Origin: Neonectria sp. B-13
Lineage: Eukaryota; Ascomycota; Sordariomycetes; Hypocreales; Nectriaceae
DNA: 64,000 nt
Reading direction: 5' to 3'
Assembly: GCA_002682825.1 (NCBI GenBank)
Contig: NOKP01000020.1
Location: 1,054,001-1,118,000, forward strand
Shown here: in pieces, positions 21,294 through 34,224 of the stretch
Numbering within the stretch: position 1 is the stretch's first letter
Layout: the number at the start of each line of letters is the position of its first letter
The notes under the pieces: generated by a model
Told to the model about the DNA's origin: nothing
Databases searched by the model: none
The model's input: only the letters and a program-made list of their open reading frames with translations
Position numbers and translations under genes: made by a program

Positions 21294-24200
21294 ATGGTTA
21301 GTAGCTCAAGGCTTCCGCCCGACTCTCCGGCCTCGGGGTCCATGAGCTCTCCCTTCCGAACCCGTCACGACTCGATCAACTCGATATCCGCCAGCTCCAC
21401 TGCCGACAAGGAGCAGCTCGCCCACACCCTCGACAAGATCCACACCTCCGCGAGCCAGTGCGACTCCCTCACCACCTTCAACGACTTTGCGCCCCCTCCA
21501 GGTGGTGCCCCAGCCTCTGAGAGTAGGGGTGCCGCGGGTGATCTGGTACACCAGGGCCTCAGCGGCCTCTACAGCCGACTCAGGGAGGCGGTTGGCGCGG
21601 GGAGCTCATCGAAGGCGACACCCGACGAGAATGCAACAGAAAAATCAGAACCGCCGTCGAAGAGGGCATCCTTCGTCAGTGGCCATGCCTCGAAGCCTTC
21701 GACGAGCTCGCTTAATCGAACCGACACGGCCGCATCTTTGTCCACCATTGCATCACAAACACCTCTCACAACCGATGTTGCCCCCCCTGTTGTCTCGGCC
21801 GGAAATGCCGACGGTTGGTCGCAACAATCTCAGACATCCAAGGCCACAGGTATCAGCTTGATGACCGGAGGCAAGTCAAATTCTGGAAATCGCCAGGCTT
21901 CCAAAGCTCCCAGCTCCATAGCTGCCGACCCCACCATCGCCCCTGTTACCGTGCATCGAGATGCCAGTCGCAGCACCATACGCACCGAAGACAGCACTGG
22001 TCAAGGATCCAGCCGAAAGAGTATAACTAGGGCAGATCTCCAGGCCCATCTTGCAACAAATGAGTCTTCGGCTAGTCTGTACGACTTGAAAGAAGGCAAA
22101 TTGCCACTCCGGTCCAAACGAGACGACGCCTCTAGTATTGACGGAAGTACCGAGAGTGCATCTAGCCCGGTGAAGGGCCCTTCGCGCACAGTTACGGCTC
22201 TGCAAACCCGCGGACTTCGCAGCGACTCCGTAACCTCCTCTCTCCTCTCCCCTGATAGTATTCGACGAAAGCCTACCGTCATTGATCGGATCAGTCGGTC
22301 AAGGTCACCTGGCGCCTCGGGATCGAGAGACTCATCTCCGGACCGCGGAACCGCCGAGGCTAATGCAGTCAACACGTCTGCTCACAACTCCGTCTGCCAT
22401 GAGTCGTTCTCCCAAGACCCACAGGCGCAGACGATGCCATCTGGGGGCCTCAGGATACCCGGGACAGTGACGAGCAACGAGGACGCATCTGACCAAGTCA
22501 ACGCACAGCTTGACAGAATGCGCAAGCAGGTTCTAAACAAGGAATTCTGGATGAAAGATGATACTGTCAAAGAGTGCTTTCTTTGCCAGGCCCCATTCAC
22601 GGCATTTCGCAGAAAGCATCACTGCCGCACCTGTGGTTGCATCTTTGACTCTAAGTGCACTACAGTCATATCCGGAGAAAAGTTTGGAGTGCAGGGATCT
22701 CTCCGTGTTTGCAAAAGATGCCTTGAGGTGATTAGCAGACGCTTCGATGGGAGTGCTTCCGAGGACTCTGGCGATGAGCAGTCATTCATGCCAAGATTCT
22801 TCGGGTCAAACCACGCAAAGACTCCTAGTAATGCTAGTCAGTCACGGCTTAGGGAGCAAGAATCTGGGCTGGGCTCGGAAGGCTCAGAGGATTCTCGGCC
22901 TATTTCAACACCAATGATGACCATCGCCGCAACTCGTCGTGTTGGGGAGAATCGCACGGCTGCCGTGCTTGAGATTGACGCGCCTCAGTTGAGCAGGCCT
23001 GGCTCGTCACGATCTCTGAGGTCCCTCAGTGGTCGGCCGCATTCTTCTGCCGGCCACAAAAGACACCACTCAAAGCATGGGTTCCTAGGACGATTTAAAC
23101 CCGCCCCAGTGGAGCGAGCCCCTTTTCGAAGGGGAATCGAGGACGAAAATGCTAAAAAGCCCAAATTCCCAGCTTTCCATGACGATAACATCATTGATCC
23201 CGAGTTGGCCGATTACATGTCTGATGAATCGAGTGAGGATGAGCAGATGAGCATTTTTGCAACCATGGCTCAGGGTGACCTACAGCCAGCGAGCTTTGAC
23301 AATGACAAGTCTGAATTTGGTCCATACCTGAACGCTGGGAAGAAGTATCGCCATAGGGGAGGCGAAAAGAGCATCAGCGGCATGAGCTTCGTTAGCAGAG
23401 GAGGATATGACGAGTTGAACGGGCCGCCTGGTGTCGCTTCGCATCGGAGACCACCCAGGCGACGTAACACGAGCAATGTTAGTGGCAGCATGCACCACCT
23501 GGCTTCTCCACGGCCAAAGTCTGGTGTCTACAAAGGATTTTCGGCATCTTCCGAGATGCTCTTTTCCATGGACACCCCGAACCAAAGCGCAACCCAGGTG
23601 ACTAGGAGCGACTCACTACAGCACATGAAGACGCCCAAAGCCGAGCTCAACGCGTCTAGCTTGAGGCATGTTGATAAACTCCTGCACCAACTCCTGGAGG
23701 ACGCCGAGATTCCCAATCCTCCGGCATGGCAGAAAGCCCTAGTGCCTATCCTCTTGCGCTCAACCGATGACGTGGATCCGGATGTTGCCAAAGGAGAAGA
23801 CATGGACATCAGACACTACGTGAAGCTGAAACGGATTCCCGGGGGAAAACCCGGTGACACGTCCTACATCTCAGGAGTTGTGTTTACCAAGAATCTGGCT
23901 TTGAAGAGCATGCCTCGTCGAATCGCAAATCCGCGAATCGTACTTGTTACGTTTCCCATTGAGTACCAACGCCACCAACAGCATTTCATGAGTTTGCAAC
24001 CCGTCATTGAACAGGAAAAGGAGTTTCTTCGAGTTGTGGTCCAGAGAATAACAAACCTTCGCCCTCAAGTGCTGCTCGCTGAGAAGAGCGTCTCCGGCGT
24101 GGCACTCCAGTATCTCTCCGAGGCGAACATCTCTGTGGCTTACAATGTTAAGCACACGGTCATTGAGGCAGTGGCCCGGTGTGCTGAGACCGAAATCATA

Positions 24201-27200
24201 TCCTCTCTCGACATGCTTGCCTTGCCGGTTCAGGTGGGACGATGCTCCGCATTCGAGGTCAGGACCTTTGTCAACAATGATTACCCTGGTCGGAAGAAGT
24301 CCTACATATTCTTGTCTGGCTGCACGCCAGAGCTGGGTTGCACTATCACCATGCGAGGTGCAAACAACATGACGCTCGCAAAAATCAAGCACATCATGGA
24401 ATTCATGGTCTATGTCGTCTATAACCTGAAACTGGAGTCAAGTCTCCTCAGAGACGAGTCTATTGAGGCCCGTGAAAGTGGCGATTCGATGACGAGTTCA
24501 CTCAACGCCTTGAACGAGAGTATCAGATCTCTGAGCGTCAACAGCATTGACGTTTCCAAAGATGGGCCGGCTGTGGTTATAAACCAAGCCCCCGGAGAGA
24601 GCGAACCGCCCTCTCAGACTACCATGGATAGCTCCAGCGTTGCTGCCACTGATGACGCCGAGTCCCAATCCCAACCTGAGCAGCAAGACCGCGCAAAGCT
24701 GATTTCCCTTCATGACTCTCATGCCGGTGCTGCACAAGATCAGGACAGTCAAGTTCCCGATGATATCCCGATGCCAACTTTCTACAGCGACATGGTGTCC
24801 AAGTATGAGACGAAGATTCTATCCGCCTCGCCATACGTCAAGTTCACACAACCCTATCTTCTGATGAAAGCGCGCGAACAAGAAAGACGGCTCCTCTACT
24901 TGCGCCGATTGCGCGATCATGATGTAGTCGAGGAACAAGAAGATCCAGAGAAATCAGAGCCCCAGCGCTTCCAGCTCATCAAACCGGAAATGGTCGATGA
25001 GATCGGCCAGAAAGCCCCGAGGCAGATTATGGAGATTCTCCACGCAGTCCATGATGCCGAGTATGACAAGGCGCTTTACAATTACCAAACCCAGACCCGG
25101 CAGTGGGAGACATACATCCAGGGCAATCTCGATCTTTTCGACCCGTACTCTCACCAGAATATCGTGGTTCTGTACTCGGCCATCTGCACAGAAACAAAGA
25201 TTCCCTGTACTGAGCCGTCCTTGGTTGCCATCAACTTTTATGACGAACAGCACACTGACACCGGTATGGACGCCGATTGCACATTGGGGCAGTACATTGA
25301 GCATTTGGCGTACACCATGGATCACACCTGCAACTCAAATGGCTGCGAGCGCAAGATGGTTGAACACCATCGAACTTACGTTCACGATCAGTCTCGTATC
25401 ACAGTCTTTGTTGAGCATGTGCCAACTACTACTGCCAAGCGAGCCGAGCTCGGCGAGGGCATCACGATGTGGACATACTGCAAGATTTGCAAGAAGGACA
25501 CTGAGGAGACGGCCATGTCCGACACTACTTTTAAATACTCATTCGGCAAATACTTAGAGTTGCTGTTGTGGGGTCGTGGTCTGCGGATGAAGGATGCCCA
25601 CCTCTGTTCGCACGACCATCACCGCGATCATGTTCGATACTTCAACCTTGAACATGCGCGGATTCGAATACACTGGGACCCGATTGATCTATTGGAAATT
25701 GTTGTCCCTCGAGCGAGAATAACCTGGAAGGTAGCCAACGACCTGAAACTCAAAAACGAAATCTTCACCAAGATGGAGGAGCGCTGGGGCAAGTTTATGA
25801 CGTCTGTCAAGTCCAGGCTCATGAGCATCAGAATCGACAGTGTTCTTCCTGAGAAAGCGGACCACTGCAAGGCAGAAGTCGACCACTTGATCGCCAAGTC
25901 CAAGGAGGACCAGCCTGCCATGGTTCGACGACTGCAAGACATCTACGTAAATTCCAAGTACTACGAAGTGGTCCCCTTCAACAGTATCGTGCGAGAGATG
26001 CTCGAGAAAGCTGGCGAATGGGACCAAGCTTTTGCCAAGTTTGAGGCAGACTTCTTGGGCGACAAGGATATGCGCCAGTTGACGATCATGCAGTTGAAGA
26101 AAATGTTCACGGACAACGAGTCGAAAGAGTCCCTTGAGTCAAAGGAGTCCCTTGCATCGAACGAGGGGACGCCGTCTACTGCAGATAGCGAGGAGCGACC
26201 ATCCCAGACATTCACAGAAGCAGAGGAGAAGAGCACCCAGCCTACAGAGTACACGGATAATAGCATGGAGGCTAGCATGAGTTCAGCTCAGCCAGCCAAC
26301 GACAAGGAACAAACCAGGGAAGACGGAAAGGCTGAGACTCCACCAGAGGCTGTTATCGAAAGGGTTGAGCATTTGGACTTGGCTCATCCCGCTACTGACA
26401 TCTCCAATATTGCTGAACATCCTCAGGCAGATGAGACAAGTCAAGCACCAACAACTGGAGTCCCTCAAGATGCGCTCCCATCGGGGTCACCATCGTCACC
26501 AGCGGCTGTTGAGCAAGGATCGAGTGAGGCTACCGCGAGTGAGCTCACCGACGAAGTTCCTCCCTTACCATCGGCCTCTTTGCTAGGTCATAGCCAGACC
26601 TTGACCGAGAAAGTCGACCAGATGCGACGCGAGCAAGGAATTCGACCAGTGCATTCCACTGAATCCGGTGGGCCATCTAGTCCTGTCAATGAGCGTACAC
26701 CGTCCCGCAAGTCCGGGCAGACTATGTCACCACCCATGGTGCGAGCCATCTCCCATCCCATCCGAACGCTGCCTAGAAGTTCATCGGGGATTGGAAAGTC
26801 ATTTGGCTTGAAGGAATCAAAGACGAACCCTGTGGAACATGCCAGCACCGAACCACAAGCCGAAGGCTCGATCAGAGGGGATAAGAAACTCTCCGATCGA
26901 CTCAGCCTGAGCAGCTTGAAGAATCGTGGAAAGGCAACCGCGTCAGGCATCCCTCGATTCATACACAAGAAACGGGAATCAAAAGTTTCAACCCTGGCAA
27001 GACATTTTGAACAACTCAGTCGCGAGTTTGAGAAGGAACGAATTCGAGACCGGAAGAAGCGCGCTGCTAGCATGCGTCCGCCCCGAGCGATGCTGCCAAG
27101 GACTACAACAAAAGCCATTGTGCAGGTATACGATGACGTGAACGAGGCGTTCGAGGAGCCGTCGCCGTCAGTTGAGAATGCTGCGGACCGTGATGGCAAG

Positions 27201-28852
27201 TACCGGTCAGCGAGCATCACTTCTCGACAATCTGAAGCTGCGCCAAAGACCGAGCCTCCAACGGAACCTCCGACCCCTGTGGAGCAAACCTTTCCTTCAG
27301 ATCTACACCACCCGAAAGAAGACAATGACGAGGCCACCACCGCCAACACCAGCCAAGGGTTCTCGGATGATGAGGGGGGAGCCAGTGATAACGAGCACTC
27401 GATTCCGGATGAATATCTGCCCAATATCAAGGAGCTTGCCGACTCGCTTGAGCCGAGTACTGAGATCCCGCTTGAACTCCCCAAGCACCAGAGGACAAGT
27501 CTGATGAAGTACCTGACTACCTTCTGGGCAGAACGCTCAGCGAGTGGGTGGACGCCGCTGGACTATCCCGTCAACCCAACTGACCACATATTTGTTGACT
27601 CTGACATCATTGTGCGAGAAGACGAACCTAGCTCTGTGATAGCCCTGGCTCTCAGCAGCGAAGATTACCAAGGCAAGCTCGGCAACATTCGACGGGAAGC
27701 CCAGGAGATGATGCAGCGAGAGTCAGAAAGCGGTGGAGATACCGACCCCAAGTCCTTCCCTACGTCGGACAGCGCGGACTGGATGGTGTCGGAGTCTGAG
27801 CTGGAGAAGAGCCTGCTTCGGGTTACTGGCACGCATCTCAAGTACCAGTTCCGTGAGGGTTCGGCGACGATGACGTGCAAAATCTTCTACGCTGAGCAGT
27901 TTGATGCTCTCAGGAGAAAGTGCGGCGTGGCGGAGCGTATAATTGAGTCACTGTCGAGGTGCCTCAAGTGGGATTCGAGGGGCGGCAAGACCAAATCTGT
28001 GTTCTTGAAGACCCTCGATGATCGACTGGTATTGAAGGTATGAATTTCTTCGTTTTTTACTGATTTTCTGAACTAACATGGATTGTAGTCCTTGTCGCCT
28101 ATTGAAACGTCCGCGTTCCTCCGATTTGCGCCGGGATACTTCAGCATCATGGCCGAGGCTCTGTTCCACGACCTACCTTCCGTGATTGCCAAGATGCTTG
28201 GATTCTTCCAAGTATTTATCAAGAACCCGGTCACTGGAACGGATATCAAGCTAGACTTGTTAGTGACGGAGAACCTGTTCTACGACCGCTCAGCGTCAAG
28301 AATCTTCGATCTCAAGGGTTCGATGCGCAACCGCAAGATCCAGTCAACAGGAGAGCAGAACGAGGTGCTTCTTGACGAGAACATGGTCGAGTATATTTAC
28401 GAGTCCCCGCTGTTTGCGCGAGAACATTCGAAGAAGCTCCTCAGGGCGTCGGTCTGGAACGATACGCTGTTCTTGGCGAGACAGAACGTCATGGACTACT
28501 CCCTTATGATTGCCGTGGACGAGGCACGAAAGGAATTGGTGGTTGGAATCATCGACTGCATCCGAACATACACCTGGGACAAGAAACTGGAAAGTTGGAT
28601 CAAGGATCGCGGTTTTGCGGGCGGAGGTCGCAACCGGCCGACCGTAACGAGTCCCAAGGAGTACAAGTCACGCTTCCGCGAAGCAATGGCACGGTATGCT
28701 TTGATCATTCATGACAGTAAAGTCGCTCATCTTGCTAACTGGAACTCAGATATATTCTGCAAGCACCCAACTGCTGGCATCTGTTTAACAATCCTCAGTA
28801 CCCTCACTATGGCGGGCGTACGAGGTTTGAGGAGCCTGACATGTTACGATGA
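21294..28852 (+). CDS. FAB1: 1-phosphatidylinositol-3-phosphate 5-kinase (Fab1/PIKfyve)
   Basis: Three exons (21294-28037, 28089-28693, 28750-28852) encode 2483 residues; introns are 51 and 56 nt. The order of domains is diagnostic. After about 400 disordered residues comes a FYVE zinc finger (about 416-480) with WMKDD, the basic RRKHHCRTCG motif and LRVCKRC. A CCT/TCP-1-like chaperonin domain lies near 900-1050 (ITNLRPQVLLAEKSVSG). The cysteine-rich CCR region is around 1340-1480 (TYCKICKKDTEET, HLCSHDHHRDHVRYF). The C-terminal PIP kinase domain is about 2060-2483, with SRIFDLKGSMRNR, RQNVMDYSLM and IIDCIRTYTWDKKLE. The enzyme converts PI3P to PI(3,5)P2 on vacuole and late-endosome membranes and controls vacuole size, acidification and retrograde traffic. 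Length and order match the family; the last exon needs splicing to give the usual NNPQYPHYGG ending. Confidence 0.97.
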
Positions 28853-29390
28853 AAAATATTATTAGGGACACATTTCGGAATGAATAAACGAAGACATAGT
28901 ACCACAACTATTGGGATGCACTGGCTGATTCTTATGGTTGTTTTTATGAACCTGGGAGCGTCTGCCTTTTTGTTCAAGAATCTGAAGCATTATCATCATT
29001 GAGCGAGGTTCAGAGCTATTGGCATTCGTTGAAAGACGGGAATAGGCTATCATGTTTTGTGTGGGGATTTGGGACGGAAATATACAATAGTAGCTAGATA
29101 CCCTTATGAAAGATTTTTTGATGACTAGCTATCTTGTTTGTATGATGCAATGCCTCGTTGACACTGATTGACTCGGGTGACTTGAACGCCATGGCAGACT
29201 CACTTTGCACTCGCTCGCTCCGAGATTAGAGCCCTGGAGTGCACTTGCTTCAGGCGCTGAGATTCAGGGCGCCAGGCCGCTGAAGCGCACTGTAGGCTCA
29301 CAGCACCACACCTGAACGTCAAAGCCTCCACTCGAGTTCATCTCATCAACACCAAGAGTGTCTTGAACGGGCATCAAGGCAAAAGCGCAA
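28853..29390. other. Spacer between FAB1 and MDM12
   Basis: FAB1 3' UTR (A/T-rich, AATAAA-like words near 28880) and MDM12 promoter. No gene seen. Confidence 0.6.
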
Positions 29391-30632
29391 ATGTCCATCG
29401 ATCTCAACTGGGAGACGCTCACCAGCGGCCCCGACGGCGAAGCCCTCGCCAACCGCATCCGCACATTTATACACGACAAGTTCCAGACGGTGCCGCTGCC
29501 GCGCTTCATCCGCTCCGTCAACGTCCACGGCTTCGACTTTGGCACCATTCCGCCGCAGCTGGACCTCAAGGACATCACGGACCCGCTGCCGGACTTCTAC
29601 AACGAGGACCTCGACGATGACGAGAGCGACGATGAGAGCGACGAGGAGGAGTCGCCGCCTGCAGCTTCCGGCGTGTCGGAGAGGGGGCGGCACGGCCCGG
29701 GGCACGGAGACGAGATGAGGAGGCCCGGAGGCCTGAGGAGAGAACTTTTGCGGCACGAGTTCATCGGCCACGACCTGGGAAGTCCGTTCCTAGGGACTTC
29801 AACACCCGGGCTCCTCGGCGGCCCGGGGCTGGGCTACTTCCACCCTCATCTCGGGACGGGCACGCACACTCCGCTGGCCGCCGTCGCGGGTGCTCATCTG
29901 GGCAACAGCTGGATGGGCGGGCCCATTCAGCAATACCAGTCCCGGAGTCCCAGCCACAGCCGGAACCCGTCGCAGGGCAGCATCTCCGTCGACAACTTCG
30001 GCTCCAACCTCGCGCCGCCGTTGGGCTTGCGCGAGAAGTCGAGTGTTTCCACTCTAGCGCCCACATCCGTGGGGACGTCCCGGCCGCCCACGCGGGATAA
30101 GTACCCAACGGGCTCGGCCGTAGTCGACGACGACGACGAGGAGCCGCCGCCGCAGCGGCAGCAGCCGAGACGCGAGCCCCGGACGGAGGATGTTCAGGCC
30201 GTCTTCCGGATCCGGTACAGCGGCGACGTGCGCTTGAACCTCACCGCAGAGATCCTGCTGGACTATCCCATGCCCAGCTTCGTGGGCATCCCGCTCAAGC
30301 TCAACATCACGGGCATGTCGTTCGACGGCGTGGGCGTCCTGGCCAACATCCGCAAGCGCGTCCACTTCTGCTTCCTCAGCCCGGAGGATGCGCTCGCCGC
30401 CGTGGGGCCCGACGAAGACGACGAGGAGCCTGGCACGAGGCACGAACACCCTAAGGCGAGGTTCGGCGGCCTGTTGCAGGAGATCAAGGTAGAGAGCGAG
30501 ATTGGCGAGCGGGATGGGCGCAAGCAGAGCCTCAAGAATGTGGGCAAGGTGGAGAGGTTTGTGCTGGAGCAGGTCAGGAGGATCTTTGAGGAGGAGTTTG
30601 TATATCCCAGTTTCTGGACGTTCTTGGTATAA
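29391..30632 (+). CDS. MDM12: ERMES subunit Mdm12
   Basis: A single exon encodes 413 residues. The N-terminal block [26 protein letters not shown] and the following [17 protein letters not shown] are characteristic of Mdm12. The C-terminal half contains the rest of the SMP lipid-transfer fold ([56 protein letters not shown] at the very end). The two halves are separated by about 200 residues of acidic, Gly/Pro/Ser-rich insertion (roughly 78-260), a known variable region in filamentous fungi. Mdm12 bridges Mmm1 and Mdm34 in the ER-mitochondria encounter structure and carries phospholipids between the two membranes. The ATG is the first in the frame and gives the conserved N-terminus. Confidence 0.97.
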   Translation: MSIDLNWETLTSGPDGEALANRIRTFIHDKFQTVPLPRFIRSVNVHGFDFGTIPPQLDLKDITDPLPDFYNEDLDDDESDDESDEEESPPAASGVSERGRHGPGHGDEMRRPGGLRRELLRHEFIGHDLGSPFLGTSTPGLLGGPGLGYFHPHLGTGTHTPLAAVAGAHLGNSWMGGPIQQYQSRSPSHSRNPSQGSISVDNFGSNLAPPLGLREKSSVSTLAPTSVGTSRPPTRDKYPTGSAVVDDDDEEPPPQRQQPRREPRTEDVQAVFRIRYSGDVRLNLTAEILLDYPMPSFVGIPLKLNITGMSFDGVGVLANIRKRVHFCFLSPEDALAAVGPDEDDEEPGTRHEHPKARFGGLLQEIKVESEIGERDGRKQSLKNVGKVERFVLEQVRRIFEEEFVYPSFWTFLV

Positions 30633-30804
30633 TGGTGCGGGATGATGGTCATCATAGGTACATTTAAAAAGCAGGCAAGGGCCTCGCGGCGTCATGGCAT
30701 ATTTACAGTTAAGCATGGGTCAAGCCCAGGGCTAATATCCCACTTCTCTCACTCATCAACCCAACAACCGCACAAGCACACATCGCATATATATCACGTC
30801 ACAA

Positions 30805-31733
30805 TCATTTCAACGTCCGTCTAAACCCCTGGTACGCCTGCTGAATATCAAGCTCGAGCTCACGGGCCTGTTGCTCGCTCAGCTCTTCGGTGGCCTTCAT
30901 CTGATTGAGGGTGATGAGCCACTGCACGATCTTGCCGCGGTTCTCAAAGTCGGTGTCAGTGACGCGGTTGACAGACTGGATGACATCCGAAAGTAGAGGG
31001 TGCAGTTGATCCTTGGAGAGCAGGCCGAGCTTAACGGCGTCAAGGAACGTGATGAACTCCTGCGTGGCCTCGAGGATCAGCACGCCGCTTGTGTTGTTGG
31101 CTGCTGAGGGAGCGGGGGCTGGAGCCGAGGAGGAGGCCGTCATGGTGGTCGAGGGCATGCCGACACGCAGGCGTTCAGTAGCACGAGGCGCATCAAGCTG
31201 CGGTGTAGTTAGCATCTGGCGACACCTCTGTCTTCCAATCTGGCAAAGGAACATACATCCCACTTGGCCTTGAATTCCTCCAGGCCCTCGAATTCCTTGG
31301 CAATCGTTTCATCTGCCAGCAGCGCCTTGTACTGCCTCAGCGACCGCTCGCATATCTCGGTGTACTCGGCCTCCGGGATGGCGTCCTTCAGGAATGCCTT
31401 CTCCAGCTCGTCGAGCGTGACAATGATGCTGAACAGCTCGCCGAGAGAGTCTTGGAGGTCGCGCTCAGCGCGGGTGTCGGTCAACTTGACCTCCTACACC
31501 AGGCGGTTAGCAACGGCGTCGTCCACTGTGGCGATGCGGGGTTGAATCGGGCGCACCTCGTCGAGGTTTATCGTCGCGGAAAGGTTCGTGTCCGGAACAT
31601 AGCTATGCGGCGTTGGCGCGTAGCCTTGTCGCGGGATCATGTTGGAAGAGGCATTGGCTTGCTCATCGAGCTGGAGGGGCCATTGTAAGCTGGAGGTGGG
31701 ATGGTGGGCCTGGAATTGGTTACGTAGAGGCAT
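30805..31733 (-). CDS. VPS28: ESCRT-I subunit Vps28
   Basis: Three exons (31733-31557, 31493-31257, 31197-30805) encode 268 residues. Introns are 63 and 59 nt, both with GCTAAC branch points, and join in phase 0. Splicing yields the family core: YAPTPHSYVPDTNLSATINLDE, then EVKLTDTRAERDLQDSL, SIIVTLDELEKAFLKDAI and YKALL. The C-terminal four-helix domain runs from EFITFLDAVKLGLLSKDQLHPLLSDV to QAYQGFRRTL. Vps28 binds Vps23/Vps37/Mvb12 through its N-terminal half and ESCRT-II through its C-terminal domain, to sort ubiquitylated cargo into multivesicular endosomes. The first about 35 residues are poorly conserved, so the exact start is less certain. It is convergent with MDM12 (172 bp between stops) and divergent from NOC2. 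Confidence 0.95.
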
Positions 31734-31923
31734 GCGGCAGAATCTTCCCACCGCCTGCTGCTTTTGGATATCCAGCGCTATCGATAAGCTCGCCGCAAAA
31801 TTTTTGGCTTCGGTGCAGAAGCTGCGACGAAAAAGCGGCTGCTGCGTCTACCAACGCCCCGACACCTTCACAAACACCGATTTTCCCAATTCTTCACCAG
31901 CCAGAGCGCTCCTACTATTCACA
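31734..31923. promoter_or_regulatory. Short divergent promoter between VPS28 and NOC2
   Basis: Only 190 bp separate the two start codons, so both housekeeping genes must share or overlap their 5' control sequences. No TATA box is obvious; there are CCGCC/GCTGC-rich words. Inference from position. Confidence 0.5.
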
Positions 31924-34224
31924 ATGGGCGCCAGCAAGAAGGGTCTCAAGACGAAGAGGTTCGAGAAGAAGCACCTCAAGGGCGTTCTCGACAAGAGAAA
32001 GGAAGGCGCCAAGGTCAAGCAGCGCCAGCAGATCCAGAACAAGAAGTTGGTCCGAAAAGCGTCGGATTCCGAATTCTACAAGGGCGCTAAGGAGGGTGAG
32101 GATGGCGAGGTCAAGAAGCCCGCCCCCAAGGGCAAGAAGATCAATGAAATGAGCGTCGACGACTTCTTCCAAGGCGGCTTTGACGACATCATCGGCGAGA
32201 AGGGCGAGAAGGACGAGAAGGCCGGCAAGCTTGGGAAGCGCAAGCGCGAAGGGGCCGCCAAGAAGGACGAGGGCAGCGACTCGGACGAGTCGATTGGCGC
32301 CCAGCCTGTTGTCAGCGACAGCGAGGATGAGGGAGAAGACGACGACGACATGGGCATGAGCAAGAAGACCATGGACGACCTCGCCGAGAAGGACCCCGAA
32401 TTCTACAAGTTCCTCGTCGACAACGACCCCGAGGCCTTGGACTTTGACGACGATGCCGATCTAGCAGAAGTGGACGACCTCAGCGCCAGCGAAGACGAGT
32501 CCGATCAGCCCAAGAAGAAGCGAAAGAAGGACAAGGCCGCTGAGGGCGAGTCCGTCGGCTCAGGGAGCGAACTGACCCGAGAGCTCGTCGCCTCGTGGAA
32601 AAAGGCCATGGTGGAGAAGAAGTCTCTGAAAGCCGCTCGACGAGTCGTGCTCGCATTCCGCTGCGCGGCGCTGCTCAACGAGGAGGACGAAGGGTCAAAA
32701 CGGCGATACACCATCAACAGTCCCGACGTTTACAACGACATCCTCATCCTTGCCCTCAAGGAGATCCCCATTGTCATGAACCACCACCTCCCCGTCAAGG
32801 AGTCAGCTTCCGGCAAGGTGCACGTCCAGACCGAGTCCAAGAAGTTCCGCACCTTGTCGCTACTGCTCAAGACGTACACCTCGTCCATCATGCACCTCCT
32901 CAGCAGCCTCTCCGACGACAGGACGCTCAAGCTCACACTGTCATCCATCACCCCCATCCTGCCCTACCTGCTCTCCTTCAAGAAGCTCGTCAAGTCGCTC
33001 GCCAAGTCTGTCGTCAACTTCTGGGCCCAGCCAGCCAGCTCTGAGACGACCAAAATCACAGCCTTCCTCGTGCTCCGACGTCTCGTCGTCATCGGCGACA
33101 AGGGTATCCGGGAGACGGTCCTCAAGGCTGTCTACCAGGGCCTCATCCAGGGCTGCCGCGTCACCAACGCCAACACTATCCAGGGCATCAACCTCATGAA
33201 GAACTCGGCCGCCGAGCTCTGGGGCATCGACCAGTCCGTCGGCTACACAACCGCCTTCACCTTTATCCGCCAGCTCGCCATCCACCTGCGCAACAGCATT
33301 GTGCACAACAAGAACGACGCGTTCCGCATCGTCTACAACTGGCAGTACACCCACTCCCTCGACTTCTGGTCCTGCGTCCTCGCCGAGCACTGTAGCCCTC
33401 TTAAGGAGGCCGAGTCGGGCAAGGAGAGCCAACTCAAGCTCCTGATCTACCCGCTCGTCCAGGTCACCATGGGCGCCATGCGCCTCATCCCCACGGCCCT
33501 GTACTTCCCGCTCCGCTTCCACCTCATCCGCTCCCTCCTCCGTGTCTCTCGCGCTACCGGCACCTTCATCCCGCTCGCTTCTCCTCTCATCGAGGTCCTC
33601 ACCTCGGCCGAGATGAAGAAGCCCCCGAAGGCGGCCTCCATCAAGCCCTTCGACTTCGCCACCGCCTACAAGGCCCCCAAGTCGTACCTCCGCACCCGCG
33701 TCTACCAGGACGGCGTCGGCGACCAGGTCGTTGAGCTCCTCGGCGAGTACTTTATCCTCTGGGCCACGTCCATCGCCTTCCCCGAGCTCGCCCTGCCCGT
33801 CAACATCCAGCTAAAGCGCTGGCTCAAGCAAGCCAGACACAAGTCCCACGGCAACAAGAACGCCAAGCTCGTCGGCCAGCTCGTCCTGCTGGTTCAGAAG
33901 CTCGAGACCAACGGCAAGTTCATCGAGGAGCGCCGCGCAAAGGTCGACTTTGCCCCCAAGGACCGCGCCCAGGTCGAGGCCTTCCTGCGCGACTTCGACC
34001 TCGCCAAGACGCCCCTCGGCGCCTACGTCGTTGGCCAGCGCACGGCCCGTGCCGAGCGCGCGAAGTTGCTCGAGGAGTCCCGCCGTGAGGAGGACCGGAA
34101 GCGGAGGGAGGATGAGAAGGCGGAGCTCGAGGACGAGGTTGTCAGCGAGGTGGAGGATGACGATGAGGATATGGAGGGTGAGCTCGTCGATGACGACGAG
34201 GATGACGAGGATGATGAAGAGTAA
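31924..34224 (+). CDS. NOC2: Nucleolar complex protein Noc2 (60S subunit biogenesis)
   Basis: A single exon of 766 residues from the ATG at 31924 (context CACAATGGGC). The N-terminus is highly basic (MGASKKGLKTKRFEKKHLKG), followed by alternating basic and acidic stretches and the Noc2 motif MDDLAEKDPEFYKFLVDNDPEALDF (about 150-180). The large helical Noc2 domain then runs from about 215 to 690 (VNFWAQPAS, IRQLAIHLRN, YNWQYTHSLDFWSCVLAEHC, PTALYFPLRFHLIRSLL). The C-terminus ends in acidic repeats (VEDDDEDMEGELVDDDEDDEDDEE). Noc2 pairs first with Noc1 in the nucleolus, then with Noc3 in the nucleoplasm, to move pre-60S particles toward export. Codon usage is strongly C-ending, as expected of an expressed housekeeping gene. 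Confidence 0.97.
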   Translation: MGASKKGLKTKRFEKKHLKGVLDKRKEGAKVKQRQQIQNKKLVRKASDSEFYKGAKEGEDGEVKKPAPKGKKINEMSVDDFFQGGFDDIIGEKGEKDEKAGKLGKRKREGAAKKDEGSDSDESIGAQPVVSDSEDEGEDDDDMGMSKKTMDDLAEKDPEFYKFLVDNDPEALDFDDDADLAEVDDLSASEDESDQPKKKRKKDKAAEGESVGSGSELTRELVASWKKAMVEKKSLKAARRVVLAFRCAALLNEEDEGSKRRYTINSPDVYNDILILALKEIPIVMNHHLPVKESASGKVHVQTESKKFRTLSLLLKTYTSSIMHLLSSLSDDRTLKLTLSSITPILPYLLSFKKLVKSLAKSVVNFWAQPASSETTKITAFLVLRRLVVIGDKGIRETVLKAVYQGLIQGCRVTNANTIQGINLMKNSAAELWGIDQSVGYTTAFTFIRQLAIHLRNSIVHNKNDAFRIVYNWQYTHSLDFWSCVLAEHCSPLKEAESGKESQLKLLIYPLVQVTMGAMRLIPTALYFPLRFHLIRSLLRVSRATGTFIPLASPLIEVLTSAEMKKPPKAASIKPFDFATAYKAPKSYLRTRVYQDGVGDQVVELLGEYFILWATSIAFPELALPVNIQLKRWLKQARHKSHGNKNAKLVGQLVLLVQKLETNGKFIEERRAKVDFAPKDRAQVEAFLRDFDLAKTPLGAYVVGQRTARAERAKLLEESRREEDRKRREDEKAELEDEVVSEVEDDDEDMEGELVDDDEDDEDDEE

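Noticed and set aside
26588..27484. 298-codon frame antisense to FAB1
   Set aside because: Ser/Val-rich mirror of the real coding frame; FAB1 domains on the plus strand are unambiguous.
32941..33522. 193-codon frame antisense to NOC2
   Set aside because: Composition (Val, Glu, Leu, Asp runs) is the expected shadow of a C-ending, GC-rich gene.
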